A DNA stretch of 64,000 nucleotides from Glossina fuscipes (taxonomy: Eukaryota > Arthropoda > Insecta > Diptera > Glossinidae): assembly GCF_014805625.2 (NCBI RefSeq), contig NW_023998432.1, forward strand, positions 6,998,799 through 7,062,798, written 5' to 3'. A program made the position numbers and the translations under genes. Below, in pieces: positions 12,136-22,640 of the stretch. Under the pieces are notes generated by a model. That model made no database searches. It worked only from the letters and a program-made list of their open reading frames with translations, and was not told where the DNA came from. Numbering within the stretch: the first letter of the stretch is position 1; each line of letters opens with the position of its first letter.

Positions 12136-12329
12136 TTATTTAGTATTTTTAATCTGTGTGAAAAAAGGTTCCATGAGCCTTCTAATGAAAAAGAATAAAA
12201 ACAATTTTATTTCAATACTATTAAATGTTATTTGTAAATTTGGTTACAACCGATCCAATAACAAAGAAGTTAGCACACATCCGCGACGTCTATCGAACCG
12301 CAACATATATATGAGTTAAATGTTTAAGA

Positions 12330-13100
12330 CTGTTTGATTCTTTTTTATTATAACATTTAATTTTTATTTAGTTATTAATGAAAATTTATCTTCTAAAGTT
12401 TAAGCTCTAATTTTTGGGATTAACAGCAGACTGAAACTGACTTTAAGCAAAGTTTTATAATGCAAAAAACTTTAGGTCAAAAAGTTATGTATTTAACTGT
12501 CGCTGATTTCGTGACAGAAGTATAGGGTGTGTGTGCTTGTGTGTATTAAACAAATAAGCGCTGACTGAACGGACAGACTAGCACGTATGTATGGGCTAAC
12601 GAACACAACACAGATGAAGGAAAGAAAACGAACGACAAGGTAGAACAGACAAACACCAAAATCCCAAAAATTTAAGGCTTACTTTTATAATATTAATTAA
12701 TTCCTTTTTCAATTAACTTCTATTTTCTTTTAATTTATTTCGAGTACATGTTCCCTTTGTTTCAGTTTATATTTTTAAATTACTTTTATTTAGTCTTCAT
12801 TTTCTCAAGTTTGTTCTTCCTGCTTCTTTAGCTTTTCTTTATTTTCATTTCTTTTTCTAATTAAATTTTTTTCTATTTTTCTTTTTTCTTTGCGTTATCG
12901 TTATTCTCTTTTTTTATTCAACCAGATTTCTTAATTTTTCGTTAATTTATTATTATTTCCTTCTTTTTTAATTTACCTTTATATTTTTTTTTCTTTTTTT
13001 GCTTTTTTCAATCAAATTTCCTTTTTTTTTTTTTTAGTAATAACACACCTACTTTCATTTTTTTATTTTTTCACCACTACATCGACAACGATAAAATTTG
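12330..13100. other. T-rich non-coding DNA
   Basis: Long polypyrimidine/T-rich tract at 12690-13075. At 12565-12660 it includes a segment related to 16980-17085 (both contain gaaagaaaacgRacga), a low-copy dispersed repeat. No gene is seen. Confidence 0.4.
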
Positions 13101-13108
13101 TTACTTAC

Positions 13109-13232
13109 ATTAACATTATGCTTGTTAAGGTTGTTGATGAGTCCTTCACAGTTGTTCACTTTAAATGCTTCTTTGATCCTCTTTTCCGATACGTTTTGAG
13201 CTTCTGCTCTTCCGCTCGGAGAGGGCCAGGAT
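13109..13232 (-). other. Possible short coding exon (weak)
   Basis: On the minus strand a stop-free segment reads SGRAEAQNVSEKRIKEAFK followed by VNNCEGLINNLNKHNVN. It is bounded by a candidate acceptor (..ctatag, ending 13233) and a good donor (GTAAGTAA at 13108-13101). The amino-acid composition is more protein-like than the T-rich surroundings. There is no convincing polypyrimidine tract and no matching neighbour exon. It could equally be a transposon coding scrap. Confidence 0.2.
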
Positions 13233-13262
13233 CTATAGTGGATTTCTTATTAGCAAAATTAT

Positions 13263-13823
13263 TTAACTTTTTTTTTTCGTTTTGTAATACCTAATTTTTT
13301 CAATTATTCAATTTCTAACTTCCATTTATTTATTAGTATTTATAATTGCTTGGTATAATTTTAGCTATTAGCAACGCTCTTTTTTTATTTTAATTAATCT
13401 TCTTTTGGTAATCCTTTTGCTTTCACAGGATAAAAGCTTTTTTTACCACCGCACCCCGTAGTGCCATGGACGTTGCATCATTGACGTATGCTCGGGCGCC
13501 AATTAGATAATTTAGACCACTTGGTTCCTTTTTATGATAATATTTATTTTTATACTATTTACGGCAAATTGAACTTAACTTTAGTAAAAATTTTACAACG
13601 AAAAAAAATTCACCTAATTATCTCACAACAATTTTTCAGGTTGCATAAATTGCAACCTTAGTAAATTAAACGGATGTAACCGAAAAGAAATAACAAATAT
13701 TTATTATTAATTGAAGAATGCAATCGGAGACTCATGAGGAATATTTACGTTTGGTTTAATAAAACCAAAATCGTTTATAAATTTCAAGGTTTATTATAGT
13801 AGCCATTAAAGAGGTCATTAAAG
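13263..13823. other. AT-rich interval, possible retroelement primer-binding site
   Basis: No gene. On the minus strand 13512-13496 reads aattggcgcccgag, resembling the TGGCGCCC primer-binding sites of LTR retrotransposons. No matching LTR end or gag could be confirmed. Confidence 0.25.
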
Positions 13824-14215
13824 TGTTCATTGTAGCGCTCCTTAACTTGTTTCACTTCAATCGTTGTTTCTCAATAACATACTGACAAACATCTGAATTT
13901 TTATGGATGTATGCATAAATAATATATTGTAGTGTGGTCGCATACCGTCGTATGCATCCACTTTGAAGTGCGACAGAATTATGCTGAATTAGCATAATTC
14001 TGTAGCAAAAAAGTAAAACAAACATTTTGTCGCACTTCAACTGGCTGGGTATTGCATTACGAAATGCAATACGATCCCAGGCGCCCTAATTAAAATAATC
14101 GATAACATTAGCATAAAATCACCTATAGATTTGAGTATAAATAATGCACCTGGTAAATAAAGAAATTAATTGTTTGACAGCAATTCAAATCAAGCGTTTC
14201 ATTCGCTCATTAACA
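13824..14215. mobile_element. Probable solo LTR with hairpin-rich interior
   Basis: A 392-bp segment starts TGTTCATTG and ends CATTAACA, so its termini are short inverted repeats TGTT/AACA. It is flanked by taaag (13819-13823) and taagg (14216-14220), a 5-bp near-duplication as left by copia- or BEL-type integrases. It contains a TATA-like TATAAATA (14136-14143) and an AATAAA (14156-14161), as expected of LTR promoter and polyadenylation signals. No internal coding DNA adjoins, hence solo LTR. The family is unknown. The interior carries nested perfect inverted repeats, described separately. Confidence 0.55.
13904..14080. repeat. Cluster of nested perfect inverted repeats
   Basis: Three hairpins lie in a row. 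Left: gcatac/gtatgc (13940-13945 and 13950-13955), inside a wider imperfect repeat from 13904. Centre: an outer 13-bp pair ttgaagtgcgaca/tgtcgcacttcaa (13963-13975 and 14028-14040) encloses a 12-bp pair cagaattatgct/agcataattctg (13974-13985 and 13991-14002) with a 5-nt loop. Right: gtattgcatt/aatgcaatac (14049-14058 and 14063-14072) with outer ctggg/cccag. All arms quoted are exact. They lie in the upstream half of the candidate LTR. Confidence 0.9.
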
Positions 14216-14437
14216 TAAGGCGTGCAATCTGCCTAAACTCCAGAAACTTAGGGACCGTCTCTTGCCGAGTCCTATTGGCACTATACGAGACGGACAGACT
14301 TGGCGTTCTGCAGCCGAGCAGATTAGGGACAAAACCGCAGTAGCGCACTGATTATTTATATCCAATACCTTGGACACAAATTAATTATATCCAATACCTT
14401 CACACTTTTGATCTAAATCATTACTTCATTACAATAT

Positions 14438-14909
14438 TGTTATGAAATTCGCTTTTACTAAGATACAGTCCGTATCACTGGATCGTGGATATTTTATTCA
14501 AGAGAAATGCACTTCAAAGCTCTTTTGTTTTACTACTTTGACTTTCACAACAATAGGAATATTTATTTACAATTTATTTTGGCCGTACTCCCAACTTCTA
14601 CGTTCTTGCCAGACTAACTCTACTTTTCACAAATATTCTACTTATATACAATTTTACAAGCATCTTACTATACCTAAATTTATTGTTTTATTTCTAATCC
14701 CAGCCTGCTTTTCCTATAATCGTTTTCATCGGCCTGCACCTGCATGACGCGCCTGCGAATGTGCACTTAGCTTTTACCTGTCTTCTTTTCCGCTAATCGT
14801 TTTCATCGGCCTGCAGCTGCATGAGGCGTCTGCGAATGCTTTCCTTAGGGAATTTATTATTACGAAAATTACTTAGCTGACATTAAATGAATTTGGGATT
14901 TTCGTAACA
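14438..14909 (-). mobile_element. Solo LTR, gypsy family of the 21-25 kb element
   Basis: A 472-bp segment beginning TGTTATGAAATTCGC and ending TTTTCGTAACA on the plus strand. It is flanked by atat on both sides (14434-14437 and 14910-14913), the 4-bp duplication typical of Ty3/gypsy integration. It is closely related to the LTRs at 25157-25468 and 42624-42878. The strand is given as minus because the 25-kb copy has gag on the minus strand next to the same LTR end. An internal tandem duplication of about 77 bp repeats the cgttttcatcggcctgca block (at 14721 and 14798). Confidence 0.8.
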
Positions 14910-14913
14910 ATAT

Positions 14914-16085
14914 AATATATTTATTATACATTTTGAATAGATTCCTATTTTACTATTAATGTGCAATCACCGCGCCATACAATTGGTTTCATTGCTTCAA
15001 ACACTTCTATGCGCCAGACAAGATTGTGTTTACAGTAGCATTTTCTACATGCCAAATTCCAGCGTACTTAAAAGACATGTAATGCGGCTCCACGACAATG
15101 TTCCAAAAGTCGTATTTTTATTTAAAAACAGAAACGCCAACAAAAAAATTCCTTCATTTCTTTTTACTACTTTCAGAAAGATTCGAACAACAGCCGAAAG
15201 CTCGTAACGTCCTTGTAAATAGATATGGGAGGTTTTTGACTCTCCATTTTTACCATTGTTCTTTGCGAAAAGGGCAATAAAACATGAAAGAGCGGGCGGC
15301 CGCTAAAATGTTTTTCTTCCGCAATTCCTTATTGTAATAGCTAAATTAAAAGAGAGTAAAAGAGAGAAATTATAAGAAGAAGAAAAAAGTCCAAAGTTCA
15401 TATAATACGTAGCTTTAACCTATTAATTCACCTTGTTACACACTACGCTCGTTAAGCCACTGACAGACTTAGACATAGCACCGTTTCATATTTCTCAACA
15501 AATGCAAGGATCTGCACCAAGTCATATGTTGATTTTCTTTTTTTACATTTATGCAGCTACTGCTGCTGCCGTCCGAACTCCCCTTTTTCAAAGAAACAGA
15601 GAGGGAAAGATAAAAATATGAATTTAATAATTGTTGCAACTTTTTAAAAATTAAAACTAGTTAATTAATTAAAACTTAAAATTAGTTAAAATTGATTCAA
15701 AATTGGTGTAAAAGAACTTAAAACTTGACACAATAGAAAAACACATTAAAAGGAAATTACAAGAAATTAGTGCTCCTAAATATATGTGTATAAACAACAC
15801 AATTACAAATATAGTCTTAAAATCTCTCATTATAAAACAAACAAAAATCTCAAAAGGCTACAAATAAAAAAAACTTGTATTCTGAAATATACAGCAGATT
15901 TGAAACATTCTTTTTGGGAAATGCGGTAAACTGACCCCACATAGTTATTCAACAGACAACGACGCTGCAATCAATCAACATAATTCTTTAACAAGGACAA
16001 CCAAATAACTAAGTGTCTTGTTCTCTTACCATATATACATACTTTTTTATATCATATAAATTTTAAAATTAAGAACAATTATAAA
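14914..16085. other. Non-coding DNA, nothing certain
   Basis: No element is identified. Around 15020-15090 a plus-strand frame reads CVYSSIFYMPNSSVLKRHV then MRLH, spaced like a C2H2 zinc finger whose second Cys is Ser; this is probably a relic or chance. 15630-15900 is plain AT-rich DNA. Confidence 0.35.
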
Positions 16086-16089
16086 GGAA

Positions 16090-16885
16090 ATTGTAAAGCT
16101 AGATCCGCCTTTAGTTTCTTTAAGAAGTTGTCCAAAGAGCTTAAGGATGCTCACATTACAAAAAAACTATACATGTGCTTAGTTAGATCAATACTTGAGT
16201 ATGCCTCGCTTGTGTGGTCTCCTTTCTACAGGTGTTATGTAGATTCAATTGCAATTCAAAAGCAATCCTTGGTTTTTGCCATTAGGAATTTGGGTTGGAG
16301 CCCGCTTGTCTCTTTGCCTCCTTATGAAACTAAATGGCTTCTGTTATCCTTACCGTCACTTGAGAAACCTAGATTTATCCTTGGTGTCTGTTTCTTAATT
16401 TAGTCAATTAATAGTACTATCGATTCGTCCACATTACTTGGTGAGATAAGCTTTAATGTCCCTAACCGCTTTTTCATTAAGCTTATTCAATGTAAATATA
16501 GTTATGAGCTGTTTAACCAACTTAGAGTTGTTTGCAGAAACCTAAATGATATCTATCACTTAATCTCAATATGGGGTTAAACTCTATGCAAACAACTATG
16601 CTTAATACGCGCGATTTGGCTGTCGTAAGTAAACCAACTCTTAATCTTAATATCTGATTGTGATTCGAAAATGAATTGTTATTTACAGTATCGGTTGCCA
16701 AGGTTTTGCATCTTTGCGATGGCTTAGGGTTTCAGTTGCAAGTTTGTTCTGTACATGGTTTTTTTTTCCTACGTATTTTGTACTAGTTTTTAATATTAAT
16801 TAGTATAAGATTTACTCGTAAGAGTCAACTGAATTCGACTGTTAATTTGTTTTAGTTGAGTTTCATATTGTGTAAATAAATAAAA
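16090..16885 (+). mobile_element. CR1/jockey-group LINE, 3' fragment
   Basis: Plus-strand 5'-truncated copy. From 16128 the RT thumb region reads LVRSILEYASLVWSPFYRC, then IRNLGWSPLVSLPP, closely matching 10680-10476 of the nested minus-strand copy. The 3' UTR continues to about 16885, where it ends in taaataaataaaat, the same kind of short terminal repeat as the nested copy. Frames are broken. Confidence 0.8.
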
Positions 16886-17104
16886 TAAGTAATGTTCTGC
16901 TAAGAGTAACAAGGTAAGGATTTCATGAGAGTGGTATTGGGCGTGGTAAGAGGATGGTAGAGGAAACAACAATGACATAACGGACAAACTAGTATATATA
17001 CTAACTACGGGACATAGAGCAGGTGACGGAAAGAAAACGGACGAATAATAACAAAGCAACCGACGGACAAGTAATAGAGCAACGTTGGCGTACTCTTATA
17101 TATA

Positions 17105-17775
17105 TAACATAGCGTATTTATTTTATTTATTTATTTTAATTCTACTTATACATGAAACTCAACTAAACAAATAACAGTCGAGTTCAATCGGTACTTAAAG
17201 CAAAACTTATATTAAATTAATAATAAAACTTAGTATAAGTACAATAAAACAAATAAGACGAAAAAAAAAAGCATGTACACAACCAGCATAGAGCCACACT
17301 TACAACCGGTACAGGACTAAATTGCAAATGAACACCTAAGCCATCGCAAACATGCATAAGCCTGGCACCCGAAAATATTTAACAACAATTCATTTTCGAA
17401 TCGTAACGACTTTTAAGGATAAAAGCTAGTTTAAGTAAGACATAGGTAAATCGCGCGTATTAAGCAATGTTGCTTTAATAGACTTTAAAGGGTCCGATAA
17501 CGAGAATAAGTGATAGAGGTCATTTAGGTTCTTGCAAACTACTCTGAGCGGATTAAACAGCTCATAATTATATTTACACTGACTAAGCTTTACCTAGATA
17601 AAGTGTCTAGAGAAGCGGTTAGGACATTAACGCTTATTTCGCCAAGTAATAAAAGCGAGTCAATAGCACCATTTATTACTTTGATTACAAAGGAAACGCC
17701 AAGAACAAACCTACGTTTCTCAAGAGACGGTAAGGACAGCAGAAGCAACCTATTTTCATAAAGAGGAAGAGAGTA
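17105..17775 (-). mobile_element. CR1/jockey-group LINE, 3' fragment (inverted relative to the 16-kb copy)
   Basis: A minus-strand copy starting (in plus coordinates) with the terminal atttattttatttattt repeat, followed by the 3' UTR and the end of ORF2. It is nearly collinear with 9917-10560 of the nested copy: the blocks around gcatgtacacaacYagcatagagcc and gactaagctttaYc occur in both. It is truncated at about 17775. It lies about 220 bp from the 16-kb copy, tail to tail. Confidence 0.8.
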
Positions 17776-18620
17776 CTTTATTGATACTTTTTTATATTAT
17801 TTTTGCATTATTATTGTTTTTTTGTAACATGTCCACTAGTTCATGCAGGGAGAAGTAAAAATACTCTGACAACCATGTGTGGAACAATAAATTTTTTCTT
17901 CTTCGTTTTAAAAAAAATTTTTTGTTGTAAAACTAAAGTATCAAAAAACCATTAATTTAAGCAAAAGTGTACTTTGTGATGGAAATAGGCACGAACATGT
18001 TCAGCAGCGAATTTTCAGTCCAACTGGTGAAAATAAAATTATTTACTGACTCAACTTTTTTATTTGTTTCCCTGCTGCGTTCTCTCCTTGTTTCATTATA
18101 ACGCAACGGATCTCAATGCTGAATCGACTTAGACTTCTGACTAAAGTAAGTGCTGGCTGCGAAGCGTTTTGTTTCAGATTATTTCGACACAAAAAACACC
18201 TTCAGTGCTGTTAGTCTTTAACTTATTTCCGCTTACTAATTAAGCAACGGTTCCTTCTTAGGTTTCAGTAAGGAGAGTGTTCATCTTCAGTTGGAATAGC
18301 AGCAACGGCAATAGCAAGAATAATAGCACATAACAAGTATGATTGCAAGACCAGCACATTTGCTTCTTTAAAGCGAAGTGATTGTGCTGATTGAGATAGC
18401 AATTGCAAAGTCGATAACGACAGGATAATAACAGTAACTACAACAGCAATAAGAGATCAGCAATACCAATAACAACAGCAGCATCAAAAGCAGCGCCGCA
18501 GGACAGGTTTAAAAAAGATCAATTCATTTAGATAATATTTTTATTCTTTTTTTGCTTTTCAATATTTATCTTAGATGAATTTCATTCTTCCAAATTGTAA
18601 ATAAACTCAGCCTGACGCTT
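17776..18620. other. Non-coding DNA with AAC/CAG-rich low complexity
   Basis: 18290-18500 is rich in CAA/CAG/AAC triplets without a long frame. No gene is recognised. It may include the 5' part of the LINE that follows. Confidence 0.35.
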
Positions 18621-18624
18621 TTTT

Positions 18625-20930
18625 ATAATGATGGGTTTGTGATGACTTGGCTCATCCTAAGTGTGTTGGTTTTAGTGATAGGGAAGTGGACAGTGTTAAT
18701 AATAGGAAAAAAGGTCTCCGTTGGACTTGTTGTAATTGCCGCAAGATTTATGTACATTTAAGGTCGTATTGATTTGCATTCTCCAACGGTCGACTATGTA
18801 TGTGGGTAAATATAATCCATCCATTACGTCGGATTCTTCGGTTGGATCGGCGTTCAGTTTACCTTTGGTTACTGTTCATCCTCCTGCGGAAAACGTTTTG
18901 TATACCATTAATAATGCTGCGTGTATTGAAGAGTTAATGACGTTACGTCGTGCAGAGGCCAGTTGTTCCACCAACATAAATGGATCTAGATCTATTGTAG
19001 CCGATTAACGTCCAGTGAGTTAGCTTCAACTAGGTGGTCTGATTCCTTATACTAGCCGATCTGACTAGGTAGGGAATGATTTTTTGGTGACCCCTGTGCG
19101 TAAATCCCTATTCATTTCAAGTTTCGCATCAAACACAACAGCGGACATGGTATTAAGTTACATCCGGAAGAAAATTGTATCAGTTGCTGAGATGAAGAAT
19201 GTTAGAATTTTTAAGTTTAATCCTGATCGGTCTACAGCAATATCATTCTTGAAAAGTTTAACACCGCCTTCACATTCAGTGCATGTTTCTGGCCTGAGGC
19301 CGGTTTAGTTAAAAAAAAAGAAAAACTCCGCCTATAGGGCTGGAACCTTTCGTGAAGCGTTCGAAAAACTAATTGACGAAATCATTGTCCTTTATCAGAG
19401 TGTCCGTGGCCTCAATATGAAACTTAATAATTTGGTAATTAATTCTATTAGCTGTGATTATAACATTATGGTTCCTGCTGAAACTAGGCCTAAACCAAAT
19501 GCTAATGGTGCTTGGATTTTTTGTCAGGATTTCCAGGTCTTTAGAAGGACTGAGCAAGAACGGCGGTGGTGTGCTAATTGCTGTAAAGAAGTTGGTACCA
19601 GCTGTCTTTGTTGCGTTCTCTGAGCCGATTAGTGTCAAATTTGTCTATGTTAGGATTGAATAGCACAACATATCCCTCTTTGTAACGGTATTGTACATTT
19701 CACCCTAAATTTATATTTATACAGGGTATTTACGCATGATTAAGATTGCATCTTAAAGCTTGCGGTTTTACTTTATTGTTGGGGGTCTTCAACTTACCTC
19801 GTGTCACATGGCGTCTTTATGAGGGTATTGGCTATTACACACCTAATTCTTTTCCTTCTTTATTTAAAGTGTCTTTTGGTTAACTCTGTGATTTATGTCT
19901 GTTTCAGCTTAATTTCACTTCGTACGTTAATAACAAATTATTGCACTTGGTCTTCTCTCACAATACAACTATACATATCTGTCGTGTCGAGCTGTTTACT
20001 TCACAGGAGGATATATATCATCCAACTCTTTTAATATGTCTGACGGATTTTTTAGTTAGGGCTTAAGGCAATATAATAAATTGTCATGATCTTAAAAACG
20101 CTTTACACTCAATATCTTGGAGCATGGATTATCATGATCAAAGCTCTCTGTCCGCTTTAGCAAACTTTTGTCTGCCATTTATATAACAATTCCGATTAAA
20201 TCATTCAGTAATGCGTCATATGAACATACTTCTTTGTCCTGATTTAATGACTGTGTTAAGAAACTGAAAAATAAAAGGAACAGGCTTTCTAGAAAGCACT
20301 ATAGTAGTGGTTTATCTGTTGACTTTGTCAAATATTTAACTGTCAGGCGTGACTTTAGCTCTCTAAGAAATAAATTTTAGTTACAGAAATAGGATATAAT
20401 ATTCTTTCTGATCTTGACATTTTTTATAAGCTTTTTGACTCGAAGCGGAAGATAATGGGAGAGTTCATATCAGAGTTCAGACAGCGTTTTGAGATATCCA
20501 ACGTCTTTGCAGAATTCTCTTAAATGCTTATTTTATTCCTGCTGCACCGGTGAAGGCGTATCCTCATCATACCAAGGCATCCGACATTGTTGGACCCATT
20601 TCGCTGTCTGAATTGGAAATCTTTTCTGCATTGCCTACTTTCAAGTCTAGTTATTTTCCGGGTCCGTATGGTATTCCATCCTGTATTCTCAGGAATTGTG
20701 CGAATGTCCTATGTACTCCTTTGTGTATGTTTTTAACAACTAAATTAAGGTTGGTTACTTTTCCTTGGCATGGAAAACTAGTTTTATTATCAACTTGTAT
20801 AAAAGAGGTTCTAGAAACAACATTACAACACAAGTTATTGAAAGCTTTATTGTCTGGGAGCTTATCGCCGGGTATAAATATATCACCATGTCAATACGGT
20901 TTCGTTGACCATGTCAACTGGGTTTATGTT
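18625..20930 (+). mobile_element. CR1-group LINE: ORF1 with PHD-like finger, endonuclease, RT start
   Basis: Plus-strand degenerate LINE with parts of both ORFs. ORF1 at about 18640-19300 contains CDDLAHPKCVGFSDREVD, then LRWTCCNCRKI, the second half of a PHD-type C4HC3 finger as found in ORF1 of CR1-lineage elements. Its end contains PLFISSFASNTTADMV. ORF2 begins near 19385 with IVLYQSVRGLNMKLNN and CDYNIMVPAETRPKPN (endonuclease, with the catalytic Glu), then SKNGGGVLIAVKKLVP. After damage at 19.8-20.5 kb, RT N-terminal blocks appear: ISLSELEIFSALPTFKSS, FPGPYGIPSCILRNCAN and SPCQYGFVDH. The sequence breaks at about 20930, where an LTR begins, so the RT core is missing. Confidence 0.78.
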
Positions 20931-21075
20931 AACCTGTTTTTCCGGTAATCGCTTTCCTCGGCTGGCAACTGCATGACACGCCGTGAATGTGCATCTGGTT
21001 CTTCCCTCTCTAGGGAATTTGCTATTTTGGAAAATTAATCATCCGAAATGACCTGGACTTAGGATTTCCTTAACA
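20931..21075 (-). mobile_element. Partial 3' LTR of minus-strand gypsy element
   Basis: About 145 bp matching the last part of the LTRs at 14438-14909 and 25157-25468 (shared ttccctctctagggaattt), ending TTAACA at 21075. On the minus strand it begins TGTTAAGG, immediately after a purine-rich agtggacggcag (21087-21076) that looks like the polypurine tract. It is truncated at the LINE junction near 20931. Confidence 0.7.
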
Positions 21076-22640
21076 CTGCCGTCCACTTAGGTTTGTTCGT
21101 CCCGAACAATGTCTTTTCCAAAGGCTATCAGCCTACGTGTGCTTACTTGTAGCTTCGCCTTTCTGATGTTTCTGGACACGATAGACTCTATCATTTATCC
21201 TCGTGATGGCTTTTTATGATCCTCCCCGGTTAGACTGCAGATTTGCTGATAATCTACCACTATGCGATGGCTTATAAAGACGTACCAGGTCTCCATCTTT
21301 CTTTCCGGTCATTTCCGGCCCTCATCTTCTCACTTGCGTTTTGATTTCTGTCTGTAAATCCTTTTGTCCGCCCTTGATCTCTCAGCTTATTTCTCGCTTC
21401 TTTTGATTTACCACCTTTCTCACAGCTATGAATCCATGCTGCTACTGATTTGCGGCATTCTACCCAACACAATCTCCATTTAATCTTCTTCACAGTTTTC
21501 ATAACGCTAATGTGCTCTTCCTTTGGGCCTTTATGATGCTTTTCTATGATTTCTTTGGACTTGGTTCTTGGGACCACCAACAACTTTCTTATGCGTGAAT
21601 CCTTGTTACTGTAGCAAATCCTTCGTAGACATCCGCCTTCAAATACTAGGCTTTCTCACGAGGCCAATATGATTTTTCTATGGGGCTTTCCTCGTCGATT
21701 TCTTCACTGTCAACACGTCCATCTTTTTTAGCGGGAATTATTAACTTTAGATCGTCATCGGCAAGTTGCAAATTTCGTACGTCCTCCTTCGAGAACTTTG
21801 CATTTGTCTCTACCTTGATCCGACGGACAAAGATATTTTCCTTAGCATTCTGTTCTTCAGGCATGCGTCCTTCGCGATGTTTTTTACTTTCTTGAGCCAT
21901 TACGATCTTCTCTACATGTTACTGCCTGCCACAATCATCCGGAAATTTCCTCGATTTATCTCCTTTAATGTGGCATTTATGCTGTACGCCGGCTTTAATA
22001 TTGATGCGCAACCTCAAGTGCGAGACCTTCATCCGAAATTTACCGTCGCGAGCAGTGTGCCCAACTTTGCATCTGCAATTGTAGCATCTGCGCGCGGTTG
22101 CTTTTGGTCTCTTAGTTAGACCGTTAGAGGCATCTTCAATGGTGGAGCTTGAACTTTAGATGCACTGTCTTTAATACCAAGTTGCTGTTTAGCCGCTGTT
22201 TCCTTAAGACGTCGACTGCACTTCGTAAGGTTGCAAACTGGCTCAACGTTCGACTCATTTTTCTTCTAAGGCTTCCACTTTTGCATCAAGTTTACTTATT
22301 ACTTTTGCTTCCAGTCTGGCTATTCCATTCAGTCTGGCATCAAACTGGCTTAGCGCTTTATCAACCTTCCCTTCGAGCGCATTAATTTCGCCATCAATCT
22401 GCTGATACATCTCGTGCAAACGTATTTTTAGAATGTTTTGAATATCGTGAATTTTCTCGATCTTTTCCACCGTCCCGTCAATTTTTGATTCTATTTCTTG
22501 TTGCCCTGACTGTATTTGCTGCTCGACTTGCTGTTGTCCTTGTTGCATTTGGTGTTGGGTTTTTGGCATAAACTGCATAACAACGGCGTTGGATATACTT
22601 GTACCATTTTCGGCTTTTTCTTCGCTGCATTTTTTCACCG
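21076..22640 (-). mobile_element. Internally deleted Ty3/gypsy gag-pol (gag coiled coil, knuckle, integrase start)
   Basis: Reading downward on the minus strand: 22638-22255 encodes a Gln/Glu-rich coiled-coil segment with KVEALEE-type heptads, as in the N-terminal Gag of several fly gypsy elements. Around 22110-22050 a decayed zinc knuckle reads RRCYNCRCKVGHTARD. 21900-21650 is the post-RNase H linker (FVRRIKVETNAKFSKEDVR, ending SYWPREKA). 21583-21390 holds the integrase zinc-binding domain (LVVPRTKSKEIIEKHH, then WIHSCEKGGKSKEA); the final Cys of its CX2C is Gly. Protease, RT and the integrase catalytic core are absent. A partial LTR follows at 21075. Confidence 0.75.

Noticed and set aside
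13904..14090. Helitron 3' end (hairpin followed by CTAA at 14086-14089)
   Set aside because: The hairpin and CTAA fit loosely, but no 5' TC end or other Helitron feature was found. TGTT...AACA ends with a 5-bp near-duplication explain the segment better as a solo LTR.
22255..22638. Coiled-coil protein gene
   Set aside because: Context (zinc knuckle, integrase and LTR on the same strand) shows it is Gag of a gypsy element.
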